Part shown: positions 53,752-62,021 of the stretch, in pieces
Position numbering within the stretch: the first letter of the stretch is position 1
Layout of the letters: each line of letters begins with the position of its first letter
Notes under the pieces: generated by a model
What the model was told of the DNA's origin: nothing
Seen by the model: only the letters and a program-made list of their open reading frames with translations
Databases searched by the model: none
Source of the DNA: JAEUJM01 sp041918615
GTDB taxonomy: Bacteria > Actinomycetota > Acidimicrobiia > Acidimicrobiales > DATDAH01
DNA length: 64,000 bases
Assembly (NCBI GenBank): GCA_041918615.1
Contig: JAYRVH010000029.1
Coordinates: 1 to 64,000, forward strand
Reading direction: 5' to 3'
Position numbers and translations under genes: made by a program

Positions 53752-55179
53752 CTACGACGGGAACCAGTTCGCGTGGAAGCCGGCCGGAACCCACTGGGGC
53801 AGCCGGACGACGGCGACCGGCCCATCGTCGATCCGTCGAGCTTCGAAGACCGTGAGCTCGGAGACGGTGGCTGTGCGATCCGTGGTCGGGCAGAGGATCC
53901 AGCCGTCCCCCTCGTCGGTACCGTTCGGATCGGGTGCGAAGACCGGCTCGCCGACCTCACGCTCCCCACCGAAGTCCCACACCTGGCGCTGACCGGTCAC
54001 CGCGTCGTACCCGGCCACGCAATCGAACCCGCCGAGCTGCGCCCGACTGCTGCTGTAGGCGCCCATGTAGTCGTAGCGGTTGTAGACGCCGGTGTAGTCG
54101 TCATTGAGGCGGCACATCTCGCCGCCCATGTCGTCGAAGTGCTCCCAACCCGCCTTGTCGGCCGCGAGATCGATCCAGAAGCGGGCGGGAAGGGCTGGAT
54201 CGATGTCGATGGCTCTGCCCTCGGACTCATAGCCGAAATCGACCTCCTTCCAGCGGGCGCCGCGCAGCTCGATCCCGTCACCGTCATCCCATGCGTTCCA
54301 GAAGTGCTGGACATGACAGGGATCGATCTCGAACCACCGGATGTCATCGGCGGTTCCCGTGCGGGGCATCACACCCAACCGCGTGCCGTTCTCGGGCCTC
54401 CAGCTCGCCACCGGCCCGCCGTCGGGGTTGGCGATGTCCAACACGATCGGCGAATCGAGGAACACGGCGTGCTTCTCGGTGATGAGGAAGTCGTGCATCA
54501 TCACCGGCGCGGGCAGATCCAGGTCGACCTTGTGAACCAGCTTCCCGCCCGCGTCGATGACGAAGTACCGGAGGTAGGGCGGGAACGGGGAGTACGCGAA
54601 CGAGAACATCTCGCCCGTCCGTGGGTCGAGGCGAGGATGCGCGGTCATCGCCGGGAGCATGCCGTCGACCTGCCCCTCGTAGTCCCAGACACCAACGGTC
54701 TCGAGGTCGCCGTCGACCTCCGTGGGGAGCCCGCCCTCCCAGAGCGCGTAGTAGCGACCGGCGTGGCCGATGATGTGCGTGTTGGCCGGGTTCTTGACCG
54801 GACCGGCGTCACCGGTGACGGACTTGTCCGGCCAGTTGGCGAGGTCCGCGAGCCCCGGGTACACGCCGCGTCCCGCCCGCATCTCGACCTCGAGACCCCG
54901 CGAGACGATCCAACGGTTGCGGTACGAGGCCTTGCCATCCTCGAAGGAGACCTTGTGCAGCATGCCGTCGCCATCGAACATGTGGTACTCGCTCACCGGT
55001 TCGAACATCGGGTTCGGACCATTGCGCATGAACACACCGCGGAGCCCCTCCGGGAGGTCGCCGACGACGACCAGCTCGGACACATCCAGCTCGTGGTCCG
55101 CCGGCCTCCAGCTACCCGTCAGATAGTGGTTCCCCACCTTGTTCGTCACCTGGCTCGTTCGGTCGGACACCTGCGACAT
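53752..55179 (-). CDS. carotenoid oxygenase (RPE65/CCD family)
   Basis: 475 aa from ATG 55179 (TTGGAG 8 nt upstream); ATG 55206 is possible. Iron-binding His visible in TAHPRLD, MMHDFLI, VQHFWNAW and C-terminal GFHANWFPS. FMRNGPNP is the family start block. Cleaves carotenoids, stilbenes or similar alkenes. The TKAACACYGTTMA operator is 57 bp upstream. Confidence 0.93.
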   Translation of the reverse strand: MSQVSDRTSQVTNKVGNHYLTGSWRPADHELDVSELVVVGDLPEGLRGVFMRNGPNPMFEPVSEYHMFDGDGMLHKVSFEDGKASYRNRWIVSRGLEVEMRAGRGVYPGLADLANWPDKSVTGDAGPVKNPANTHIIGHAGRYYALWEGGLPTEVDGDLETVGVWDYEGQVDGMLPAMTAHPRLDPRTGEMFSFAYSPFPPYLRYFVIDAGGKLVHKVDLDLPAPVMMHDFLITEKHAVFLDSPIVLDIANPDGGPVASWRPENGTRLGVMPRTGTADDIRWFEIDPCHVQHFWNAWDDGDGIELRGARWKEVDFGYESEGRAIDIDPALPARFWIDLAADKAGWEHFDDMGGEMCRLNDDYTGVYNRYDYMGAYSSSRAQLGGFDCVAGYDAVTGQRQVWDFGGEREVGEPVFAPDPNGTDEGDGWILCPTTDRTATVSELTVFEARRIDDGPVAVVRLPQWVPAGFHANWFPS

Positions 55180-55235
55180 GGCGACACTCCAAGGGCCGTT
55201 GATCACTCACTTCTCACCCGCGGGCGCGCCTCAGG

Positions 55236-55248
55236 TTAACACCGTTCA
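55236..55248. promoter_or_regulatory. operator-like sequence TTAACACCGTTCA
   Basis: Within GTTAACACCGTTCAC (55235-55249), upstream of the carotenoid oxygenase. One mismatch from the perfect palindrome at 35046 and the same consensus as 8471. Confidence 0.55.
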
Positions 55249-55418
55249 CATCGAGCGGGCCCGGGTCGACCGAATCTCTCCGGGGGCCTTCCACCCTGCC
55301 GGTCACACCACCGACGAGACCGGCGTCACCGAGTCGGCAGGGCAGTTCTTCCAGCGCCTCCAGCGCCAAGCCTGATCCGCCCGAACCTCCCGAACGCGGC
55401 GCAGGCCGGGCAGGTTCA

Positions 55419-55847
55419 TCAGACGATCCGGTAGGTCTGCACGGCGTGGGCGACGATCGTCCCGTCGGTATCGGTGGCCGTGATCTCGGTGAACGTGAGC
55501 TCCTTGCCCCGCTTCACGGCTCGAGCGTGACAGAGCAGATCGGACCGTCTGGCGGTCCCCACGTACTGCACGCTCATCGACACGGTCGAGGCCCGGGACC
55601 CCTTGGCGAAGTCGTGGTGCGACCACGCCGCGAGGGCACCACACGTGTCGAGCGCAGAGGCGATCACCCCGCCGTGGTAGTGGCTGCCGTCGTTGGTGAG
55701 GTCTTCGCGGAACGGGATGCGGGTGGCGGTGTGGTCGGGCTCGTAGCGCTCGATGACGAGCCCCAGCCAGCCGATGAACGGCGTGGTGGGCATGAGCTCG
55801 GCGATCTTGGTGCGCCGCGCCCGCTGTTCTTCCTCCGTCAGTTCCAT
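55419..55847 (-). CDS. PaaI-type hotdog thioesterase
   Basis: 142 aa from ATG 55847. HYHGGVIASALDTCGALAA carries the catalytic HGG region. Second such enzyme in the window, only distantly like the one at 44515. Lies between the oxygenase and vapBC. Confidence 0.85.
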   Translation of the reverse strand: MELTEEEQRARRTKIAELMPTTPFIGWLGLVIERYEPDHTATRIPFREDLTNDGSHYHGGVIASALDTCGALAAWSHHDFAKGSRASTVSMSVQYVGTARRSDLLCHARAVKRGKELTFTEITATDTDGTIVAHAVQTYRIV

Positions 55848-55900
55848 GGGCCCATCCTGACCGCTTGACCGGCCGACTCGCCCGCTCCGGGTCGGCATGT

Positions 55901-55922
55901 CTCACAGGTGATACATTGTGAG
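55901..55922. promoter_or_regulatory. operator of vapBC-like module
   Basis: Inverted arms CTCACA (55901-55906) and TGTGAG (55917-55922) with a 10-bp spacer holding a TACATT -10-like box. The antitoxin ATG is 3 bp beyond, so the message is almost leaderless. Typical layout for autoregulation by the antitoxin. Confidence 0.65.
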
Positions 55923-55924
55923 CC

Positions 55925-56161
55925 ATGTCAGAGGTGACGATCCGGGATCTTCGCAACCACGGCGGCGAGGTCGTCGACCGTGTCGCCGCCGGCGAATCGG
56001 TGGTGATCACCCGCTCGGGCACCCCGGTCGCCGAGCTTCGCCCCGTGCACGGCCCGCGCCTCGGCGCAGCCGCCCTCATCGAGCGGTGGAAGAACCTTCC
56101 TTCCGTGGACCCTGAGCGACTACGCGCCGACCTCGACACGGTGCTGGACCCGGGCCTGTGA
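55925..56161 (+). CDS. vapB: Phd/YefM-type antitoxin
   Basis: 78 aa. SEVTIRDLRNHGGEVVDRVAAG and VVITRSGTPVAEL are the Phd/YefM DNA-binding core; the charged C-terminus neutralises the toxin. Stop overlaps the toxin start as GTGA. Confidence 0.88.
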   Translation: MSEVTIRDLRNHGGEVVDRVAAGESVVITRSGTPVAELRPVHGPRLGAAALIERWKNLPSVDPERLRADLDTVLDPGL

Positions 56162-56586
56162 TGGCCGACCACAACCAGGGGATCCTCGACACCAGCACGG
56201 TCGTGCTCCTGTCCCGGCTCGATGACCCCGGCCAACTTCCGGCCGAACCGGTGATCACGACCGTCACCCTCGCCGAGCTCTCCGTCGGCCCGCTGGTCAC
56301 CGACGACCCATCCGAGCGAGCGGCACGCCAGGCCCATCTGCAACAAGCCGAGGTCGACTTCGAGCCGCTGGACTTCGACGCCGGCGCCGCCCGAGCGTTC
56401 GGCCAGGTCGCGACCGACCTCCGGCGGGCGGGTCGAACGACCCGCGCCCGGGCCTACGACGCTCTGATCGCCGCCGTGGCCGTGTCCCGCCAACTGCCGC
56501 TCTACACGGTGAACCCGCGTGACTTCGCCCACATCTCCGGCCTCGAGGTGGTCGCTGTCCCCCATCCGGACGGGGCACGGCCGTAA
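56158..56586 (+). CDS. vapC: PIN-domain toxin, VapC-like
   Basis: 142 aa ribonuclease. Acidic residues in ILDTSTVVLL, TLAELSVGPL, YDALIAAVA and NPRDF form the PIN active site. GTG 56158 overlaps the antitoxin stop; ATG 56161 is an alternative. Confidence 0.88.
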   Translation: MMADHNQGILDTSTVVLLSRLDDPGQLPAEPVITTVTLAELSVGPLVTDDPSERAARQAHLQQAEVDFEPLDFDAGAARAFGQVATDLRRAGRTTRARAYDALIAAVAVSRQLPLYTVNPRDFAHISGLEVVAVPHPDGARP

Positions 56587-56731
56587 CCCACGGCACGCTG
56601 ACCGCCCCGACCCCCGACTCTCGGCCGGAACGTCCCCGTCGATCCACGCCTCGGCCACTGTGACACACCCACCATGACCGCCCGTCCAGCGCCGGCCGTG
56701 GGCGGGTCTGCGGCGCGGCCCACGCCTGCAC

Positions 56732-57778
56732 CTACCGCGGTGGGCCCTCCGCGGCCGTCGCGGCCCGATAGGCGGCCACCACCGGGCCCAGCTCGGCGGG
56801 GGTGGCGCCGTGGAGGATGACGGCATCGGCGCCGAGGTCGAACTGGCGGCGCACCGTGGCCGCGCACTGCTCGGGCGAGCCGGTGGCTGCCGGCGCCAGC
56901 CACTCGTCGGGAATGAGGGTGGCGGTGTGCTCGAGCTGGGTGGTCGTGGCCTTGTGGTCGATGCCCCCGGCGAACGTAGCGACGAGCTCGTCGGCCCGGA
57001 AATGCTCGAGGGGGGCCGGGTCCCAGTCGTTGGTGCGCACCATCAGGTCGCCGTAGCCCTGGAGGTAGGTGGCCATGCGCCCGACGGTCTTGCGCAGGCG
57101 CAGGTCCTCCGCAAGGTGGTCACCGACGGTCGCGAGACACGACCAGACCGTCACCGTGGCCGGGTCACGACCGGACTGCTCGGCCGCCTCCTTCACCGTA
57201 CGCACGCACCGCTGCAGGGTCTCGTCGGTGAAGAACGTGTGGAGGACCACGTGATCGAAAGCCCGGCCGCCCAGCGCCAGGGACTGCGGCCCGAAGGCCG
57301 TGAGCAGAAGGGGGATGTCGGCGTCGAACTCGCTGCCGAGGTGCAGAAGCGGCCAGGAGCCGGCGGGCCCGTCGTGGCCGAACACCACTTCGCCGTGCCA
57401 GAGTCGACGCATCAGCCCGGCGAAGTCCTCCATCTGCGCGGTCGTGATGCGGGGGATGCCGTACAGGTCCTGGAGTGGGGCGATGCCCCGCCCGATGCCG
57501 AGGGTGAACCGACCGCCGGACAAGCCGTGCATCGTCGTCGCGTAGGACGCCGTGACCATCGGGTGGCGAGTGTTGTGGTTCGTGGCTGCCGTGGCGATCT
57601 GGATCTCGGAGGTCACTGCCGCCGCGGCCCCCGACAGCGTCACGGCCTCCTTCACGTTGTAACGCTCGGAGATGAAGGCGGTGCCGAGGCCCATGGCCTC
57701 GCCCTCCCGCACCTCGTCGAGCAGCGCCGCCGGCGATGCCGGCGCCCCCGCCAGCGCGTAGAATCCCAGCTCGCTCAT
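56732..57778 (-). CDS. LLM-class F420 oxidoreductase
   Basis: 348 aa luciferase-like protein. MSELGFYALAGAPASP, NVKEAVTLSGAAAAVTSEI and TNHNTRHPMV match a distinct actinobacterial subgroup of F420-linked members. ATG 57778 fits the family start; ATG 57793 adds five residues. Confidence 0.88.
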   Translation of the reverse strand: MSELGFYALAGAPASPAALLDEVREGEAMGLGTAFISERYNVKEAVTLSGAAAAVTSEIQIATAATNHNTRHPMVTASYATTMHGLSGGRFTLGIGRGIAPLQDLYGIPRITTAQMEDFAGLMRRLWHGEVVFGHDGPAGSWPLLHLGSEFDADIPLLLTAFGPQSLALGGRAFDHVVLHTFFTDETLQRCVRTVKEAAEQSGRDPATVTVWSCLATVGDHLAEDLRLRKTVGRMATYLQGYGDLMVRTNDWDPAPLEHFRADELVATFAGGIDHKATTTQLEHTATLIPDEWLAPAATGSPEQCAATVRRQFDLGADAVILHGATPAELGPVVAAYRAATAAEGPPR

Positions 57779-57964
57779 GCGGCCGACTGCCATGTCCCCA
57801 TAGTCACCGCGGCGGGCGTCGCCACCAAACAGCGACGATCAAATGGCGACCGTAGCTCTTGGCGGATGTGCGTTCGGGAGCCTGGCACGGCGGATGACGA
57901 GGGCATGACCCGGTGCGGGTCGGGGGCCAGGCGGCTACCCCGGGGTCTGCCCGAGGCCACCGCC

Positions 57965-57986
57965 ATCGTCATCGTCATCGTCATCG
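57965..57986. repeat. 6-bp simple repeat (ATCGTC)n
   Basis: Four copies of ATCGTC, in the non-coding stretch upstream of the decayed DUF433 gene. Likely slippage-derived. Confidence 0.7.
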
Positions 57987-58028
57987 CGACCGGCAGACCA
58001 TTGCCTGGCCGACGGCGCTGGGCGGTTC

Positions 58029-58251
58029 TTCGAAGAACGTCGAGTTCGACCCCAGGAACAAGGCGACGTCGGCGGGCTGCGTCCCGCCGGCGACGCGTCG
58101 CACGTGCTCATCGATCCGTCGGTCAGCTTCGGCCGTCCGGCAGTCGAGGGGTCGCGACTGAGCGTCTGTGGGCACTGCGCGACTCCGGCGAGTCGGTGGA
58201 GGAGATCGCCGACGGCCATGACCGATCGCAGGAGCTGGTCCGGGCGGCGGT
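58029..58251 (+). pseudogene. decayed DUF433 antitoxin-like gene
   Basis: Reads in three frames: NVEFDPRNK-like start, then HVLIDPSVSFGRPAVEG, then VATERLWALRDSGESVEEIADGHD. These fit successive blocks of DUF433 (VapB45-like antitoxins, pattern IDPxVSFGRPxIxG ... GESxxEIA), so at least two frameshifts (about 58050-58065 and 58150) have broken it. No partner toxin is left. Confidence 0.6.
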
Positions 58252-58492
58252 GCCGCTCGTGCGGATCCTCGGCTTCGCCGTCACCATGGTCGCCGGGGGC
58301 AACGACACCACCACCGGCCTGCTCGGGGGCGCCGCCGAGCTGCTCACCGAGCGACCCGACCAACGCGCCCTGCTGCTCGAGTCGCCCGAGCGGATCGGCG
58401 AGTCCCTCCGCGAGCTGCTGAGGCGGTGCCCGCAGTTCTCGGTCGACGCGTCCGCCGGCCGGTTCGCCGGCGGGACCTACGTCCGCCGCTAG
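58252..58492 (+). pseudogene. cytochrome P450 fragment
   Basis: Reads FAVTMVAGGNDTTTGLLGGA (oxygen-binding helix) and ESLRELLRRCPQF (K-helix) in frame with the end of the DUF433 remnant, then stops at 58492. No haem loop or N-terminal half. About 80 residues remain. Confidence 0.65.
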
Positions 58493-58808
58493 GAGTCGCT
58501 GCCGTTCCGCGCCAGCGGGGCTGGGGCCGCAGAGTGACCAGTCTGCCGTGGCGGCACGACGTGCCGGGTCGGCCTGCGAGCGTGCGCCCTACGGGGGGCC
58601 ACGGGTCTGATCGCCCGAACCCTCGACCCGGGCGACGTGCTGACGCAGCATCGCCTCGCCCCGACCGTGGCGGACCCCCTGCAACTGGCCGGCACCATCG
58701 CAACGGACCAGCTGTACCAGGGCACGGTCGGCGCCATCCTGCGCATCACCCCGTCGCCTCCGGATGGTCCGTCCGACCCCACCACGGCTGAGGTCGGCCC
58801 CGGCCGGG
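58493..58808. other. gene-free stretch
   Basis: No intact gene. One plus frame (TQHRLAPTVADPLQLAGTI, about 58640-58800) has good third-position bias but no family match; it may be another remnant. Confidence 0.4.
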
Positions 58809-59603
58809 CTACGACCAGCCGCAGCCCGTGGCGAAGTAGTCGCCATCGGAGGCGGCGACGGCCTCGCCCCAGTAGCGCCATTGGTCGGTCGCCCGTAGCG
58901 CGAAGTCGGCGACGTCCGCGTCTTCGGCCGCGGCGGACTGCATCGACGGGCTGGCCAGGCCGACCAGGCCCTGCTCGCTGCCGAGGCCCGGCACCCTCGT
59001 CGACAGCCGCTCGAAGTCGGGGCTCTCGGCCCACGGGTCGTCGGGGGCGGTCGGGCGCAGCCCGTCGAGGTCGGACCACGCCTCGATGAAGGTCATCTTC
59101 CCGGCGTCGTCGAACGCGAACTCCTCGTAGATGGGGCACGGCCCGCGCTCGTACTCGAACTCGACGTAGCAGCGGGCGAAGGGCTGCGTCTCGAAGAAGC
59201 GGCAGTCGCGCTCGGGCACCGTCGACGGGTCGCCGGCGCGCAGCAGGTTCGAGGTGGCGATCATGGTGTCGCGGCCGAACCCGGTGAGCAGCAGCCACGG
59301 CGGCCACTCCCAGCGGGCGACGTCCTCGTGGTAGTCCGGCACGCTCTCGGGGTCGGCGTCCACGTCGAGGGTGTCGAAGTACGCCAGCGCCTGATCGACG
59401 TAGTACTCGGGCGCCTGCGTGGGCTCGAGGCACCCCGCGGTCGCCCCCCGGGTGCCCGCGTCGGCGCAGTCGGCCGACGCCACGACCGCCATGGTGGTCG
59501 TGGTGACCGATGCCCGGTCACCCGTCTCGTCCTGTCCGCCCGACCCGCCGCAGGCGCCGACGGCCAGCGCCGAGACCAGGAGGAGGGGGATGGCTCGTCT
59601 GAT
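58809..59603 (-). CDS. lipoprotein of unknown function
   Basis: 265 codons. Signal peptide IPLLLVSALAVGAC with lipobox and a Gly/Ser linker, then an acidic domain with Cys pairs (DCRFFETQ, RCYVEF, GPCPIYEEF) and ATGCGWS at the end. No ATG, GTG or TTG lies in frame just ahead of the signal; the homology-like start is ATC 59603. The true start may have been lost when the adjacent phosphoesterase gene was truncated. No family recognised. Confidence 0.6.
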   Translation of the reverse strand: MRRAIPLLLVSALAVGACGGSGGQDETGDRASVTTTTMAVVASADCADAGTRGATAGCLEPTQAPEYYVDQALAYFDTLDVDADPESVPDYHEDVARWEWPPWLLLTGFGRDTMIATSNLLRAGDPSTVPERDCRFFETQPFARCYVEFEYERGPCPIYEEFAFDDAGKMTFIEAWSDLDGLRPTAPDDPWAESPDFERLSTRVPGLGSEQGLVGLASPSMQSAAAEDADVADFALRATDQWRYWGEAVAASDGDYFATGCGWS

Positions 59604-59689
59604 CCATGGGACGCTACTGCCCGCCGTTCGGCGCCCTGGCCCGCACGCGGTCGCGGCGCGGCGCGGCGCGGCGCCAGGCGGGCGGGCGA

Positions 59690-59953
59690 GCAGGACGGGG
59701 TGTCGTGGTTCTCGTCGAGGAACACCACCCGCACACCCGCTTCGACGGCCAGCGCCGACACCCGCCGGGCGAAGGGGTAGCGGGGCGCCCCGTCGTCGGG
59801 CACGGCCGGGTCGCCGCCCAGGCCGAAGAACCCGAAGCCGAAGTCGCCGAGTTGGACGACCCAGACGGCGCCCGCCTCCGCCGCACAGGAGGCCGCCTGC
59901 GCAGCCCACTCCTCGTCCCCATGTCGGTCCCCGGCGAACAGAACCTTCACCAC
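59690..59953 (-). pseudogene. truncated calcineurin-like metallophosphoesterase
   Basis: GTG 59953. Holds the N-terminal metal motifs: GDRHGDEEW (DxH), VQLGDFGFG (GDxx) and FLDENHDT (usual GNHD, here ENHD). After residue 88 the frame turns into Arg/Ala low-complexity, so the His-rich C-terminal half is gone. Breakpoint lies next to the lipoprotein gene. Confidence 0.65.
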
Positions 59954-60063
59954 CTCATGGCCAGCTCGACGCCGTGATCGTCATGCTCAGACGCCCACGA
60001 GATGACCGATCTCGGTCGCCCCAGACCCCACGCCGACGTCGTCCGTCACGACGACCGGGCCAC

Positions 60064-60240
60064 TCAGCCGACGGCAATGGAGGCGGGGTCGACGATCGCA
60101 GTCCGGGCCTGGTAGTCGGACATCGAGAAGGGCTACTGGGTCACGATGCGCCCGCTCGGTGACCGGTGGTAGCCGTTGCAGTTCGCCTGCCACACGGTGA
60201 CCGCGACCATGGCCTGCTGGAGGCGACACGCGGGAGTTCC
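60064..60240 (-). pseudogene. C-terminal fossil of a flavin monooxygenase (BVMO type)
   Basis: Minus frame reads TVWQANCNGYHRSPSGRIVTQ, then TAG, then PFSMSDYQARTAIVDPASIAVG and TGA. This is the conserved end of FAD/NADPH monooxygenases (WxxGCxSWY ... GRxxTxWPxSMxDYxxRT). The amber codon stands where family members have Trp (TGG to TAG). Only about 55 codons remain. Confidence 0.65.
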
Positions 60241-60261
60241 GACAGACTCGGTCACGGCAAG

Positions 60262-60308
60262 AGTGTTTTGTCATAGCTTTTCATTATTTTCCATGCTATC
60301 TGTGGCAC
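60262..60308 (+). promoter_or_regulatory. A+T-rich promoter region of the RadC-like operon
   Basis: About 47 bp at roughly 65% A+T in a 70% G+C genome, with TTGTCA (60268-60273) as a -35 candidate and several TAT/TATTTT choices for -10. The operon ATG is at 60309, so the leader is very short. Confidence 0.45.
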
Positions 60309-60824
60309 ATGCACACCTACGAACGCCGCTGGACCGATGACTCGCCGATGCCCGACATCGAGACCTACCGCTTCGCCGACGCCCTCGACGTCGTGGTCCT
60401 CGCCGAGGTCGACCGCCTCATCGGGTGGAAGACCTGGCCCGAGGTGTGGCACCTCGACCACGAGGGCCGCTTCCGCTGCTACTTCAAGGCGTCGAGCGGT
60501 GACAGCCTCCAACGCTGGGCCGACGATCCCTCCGACCTGCACCGCTCCCGGATGGAGGGGCTGCGCCAGGGCGGGTGCCCCGACGGGTGGCTCATCGTCG
60601 ACGCGCGGCCGACGGCGTGCATCCGCAATCCGGTCGACGACACCGACGCCGCCGCATTCCTGACCGTCCGGAAGCACCTGCGCTCGATGGGGCTCACCCT
60701 CGTCGACACCGTGGTCTTCGACGACCAGTGCCAGTGGTGGTCGATGCGCGAGCAGACCAGCGGCACCGCCCGCTGGTCCGACGCCGGCGAGTCCCCACCC
60801 GACCTCCCCGCCTCGAGCTGGTGA
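60309..60824 (+). CDS. RadC/JAB-fold-like protein lacking metal ligands
   Basis: 171 aa, no clear family. Block order and spacing resemble the RadC JAB domain: VWHLDHEGRFRCYFKASSGD (strand, then GT-like turn), LHRSRMEGLRQGGCPDGWLIV (helix before the metal site), DARPTA where RadC has HNHPSG, VDDTDAAAFLTVRKHLRSMG, and LVDTVVFDD ending WWSMRE as in the DH..V......S..E block. The zinc ligands are absent. Last base pair of the stop overlaps the next gene (GTGA). Could be a non-catalytic JAB scaffold; confidence in the fold call is moderate only. Confidence 0.5.
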   Translation: MHTYERRWTDDSPMPDIETYRFADALDVVVLAEVDRLIGWKTWPEVWHLDHEGRFRCYFKASSGDSLQRWADDPSDLHRSRMEGLRQGGCPDGWLIVDARPTACIRNPVDDTDAAAFLTVRKHLRSMGLTLVDTVVFDDQCQWWSMREQTSGTARWSDAGESPPDLPASSW

Positions 60825-61693
60825 CCGCGGCGATGGCCACCTCACGCTCACACGAGGAAGACCCCGAGGAGGCGGTCCGCACCGAAGTGCGCCGCCAGGC
60901 CGCCGCGGTGCTGAACGTGGTCGGCCCGGTCGACGTCGACCGCTTGTGCCGAGTGCTCGAACGGGCCGGAACCTTCGCGCCCCTGGCCGACGATGGCTGG
61001 GGCCACGACGACCACCGGTGGATGATCGAGGACCTCCTCGAGTACGACATGGACGACTTCCACGGCACGGCAGATGGGCTGATCGCCCACGTCCCGTCGC
61101 TGGTCGACGGGATCGTCCTCACCCATCTGCTCTCGGCCGACGAGCGGCGCCGGTCGATGCTCGACGTCGGTGTCGACCTGGCCGTCCTGCACCGCTACCG
61201 CTTCCGGTACACCCTGGCCTCGGGCGGTGAGGTCCGAATCGTCCGCTCCTTCGACTCACCCGAGCTCATGCGCTCCGCAGCGGCCATCGGCCTGCCCACC
61301 GACGACGACGCCAGCCGGGACGGGTCCCTGGCCGGCCCCGACGGTTGGCTCGACCACTTCGACGCCGGCGCTCCGCTGGCGTTGGAACTCTCCGGCCGCA
61401 CCCTGGCGATCACCCACGTCGACCCGAACCGGGTGCCGACCGCCGAACGATCACCCCTCGTCGCTGCCCTCGACCGTGCCGCCCGCCGGCGGGCCGACGA
61501 CGAGCACGACGACTACGTGCTGTTCGACGGCCAGCCCGAGCACCTGGTGCTGGACGCTCTGGTCGAGGACCCGGCCCTTCTGCGGGCTCCGGACCTCCCC
61601 GTGGCAGCGGCCTTCGACCACCTCGGCCTGGCCTTGGAGCAGGGCACCCTCCTCCGGTGGCGGACGCCGCCGGGGCAAGGTCCGCAGACGTGA
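60821..61693 (+). CDS. unknown protein in operon with RadC-like gene
   Basis: 290 aa from GTG 60821 (GTGA overlap with the gene before); ATG 60833 is possible. Acidic (runs of Asp/Glu near residues 55-80 and 170-180). VGPVDVDRLCRVLERAG looks like a winged-helix-type segment; the rest (about 100-285) is mixed alpha/beta without known motifs. The TA-like operator of the next module starts 14 bp past its stop. Confidence 0.6.
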   Translation: MTAAMATSRSHEEDPEEAVRTEVRRQAAAVLNVVGPVDVDRLCRVLERAGTFAPLADDGWGHDDHRWMIEDLLEYDMDDFHGTADGLIAHVPSLVDGIVLTHLLSADERRRSMLDVGVDLAVLHRYRFRYTLASGGEVRIVRSFDSPELMRSAAAIGLPTDDDASRDGSLAGPDGWLDHFDAGAPLALELSGRTLAITHVDPNRVPTAERSPLVAALDRAARRRADDEHDDYVLFDGQPEHLVLDALVEDPALLRAPDLPVAAAFDHLGLALEQGTLLRWRTPPGQGPQT

Positions 61694-61706
61694 GCGGTTC
61701 GGAGCA

Positions 61707-61727
61707 GTGGTGCCAGACTGGTACCAC
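61707..61727. promoter_or_regulatory. operator of second VapBC-like module
   Basis: Arms GTGGTnCCAG and CTGGnACCAC around a central A, one mismatched pair. It lies 28 bp before the antitoxin ATG and includes TGGTACCA. Typical of RHH-antitoxin binding sites. Confidence 0.65.
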
Positions 61728-61755
61728 GCCACCTCCAGATCACTAGCCTGAGGAG

Positions 61756-62007
61756 ATGGACGTGAACGTCAAGAACGTCGATCCCGAGGTGATGGCGCGT
61801 CTGGCCGAACAGGCCGAGGCCGAGGGAGTGAGCCAGCAGGAGTGGATCCGACAGACCCTGCGCCGCACCGCCGCCCGGCTGTCGCCGGCCGAGCTCGTGG
61901 CGCAACGTGCCCTGGCGGCCGCCCCCATGACCGAGGGCGAGTTCGCCGAGGTCCAGCGGCGCGTGGCCGAGCGCCGACGCACCGCCGTCGAGCAGCTGGG
62001 CGACTGA
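61756..62007 (+). CDS. RHH antitoxin (VapB/FitA-like)
   Basis: 83 aa. VNVKNVDPEVMARLAEQAEAEGVSQQEWIRQTL is the ribbon-helix-helix block (short form VNVKNVDPEVMARL ... SQQEWIRQTL); the charged C-terminus would bind the toxin. AGGAG directly before the ATG. Confidence 0.85.
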   Translation: MDVNVKNVDPEVMARLAEQAEAEGVSQQEWIRQTLRRTAARLSPAELVAQRALAAAPMTEGEFAEVQRRVAERRRTAVEQLGD

Positions 62008-62021
62008 AGCGCTGATGCACC

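Noticed and set aside
55139..55375. 78-codon plus frame upstream of the carotenoid oxygenase
   Set aside because: No domain, overlaps the oxygenase start and the operator; likely a chance frame.
57965..57986. ATCGTC repeat as a phase-variation switch
   Set aside because: Six-base units do not change frame and there is no intact gene to switch.
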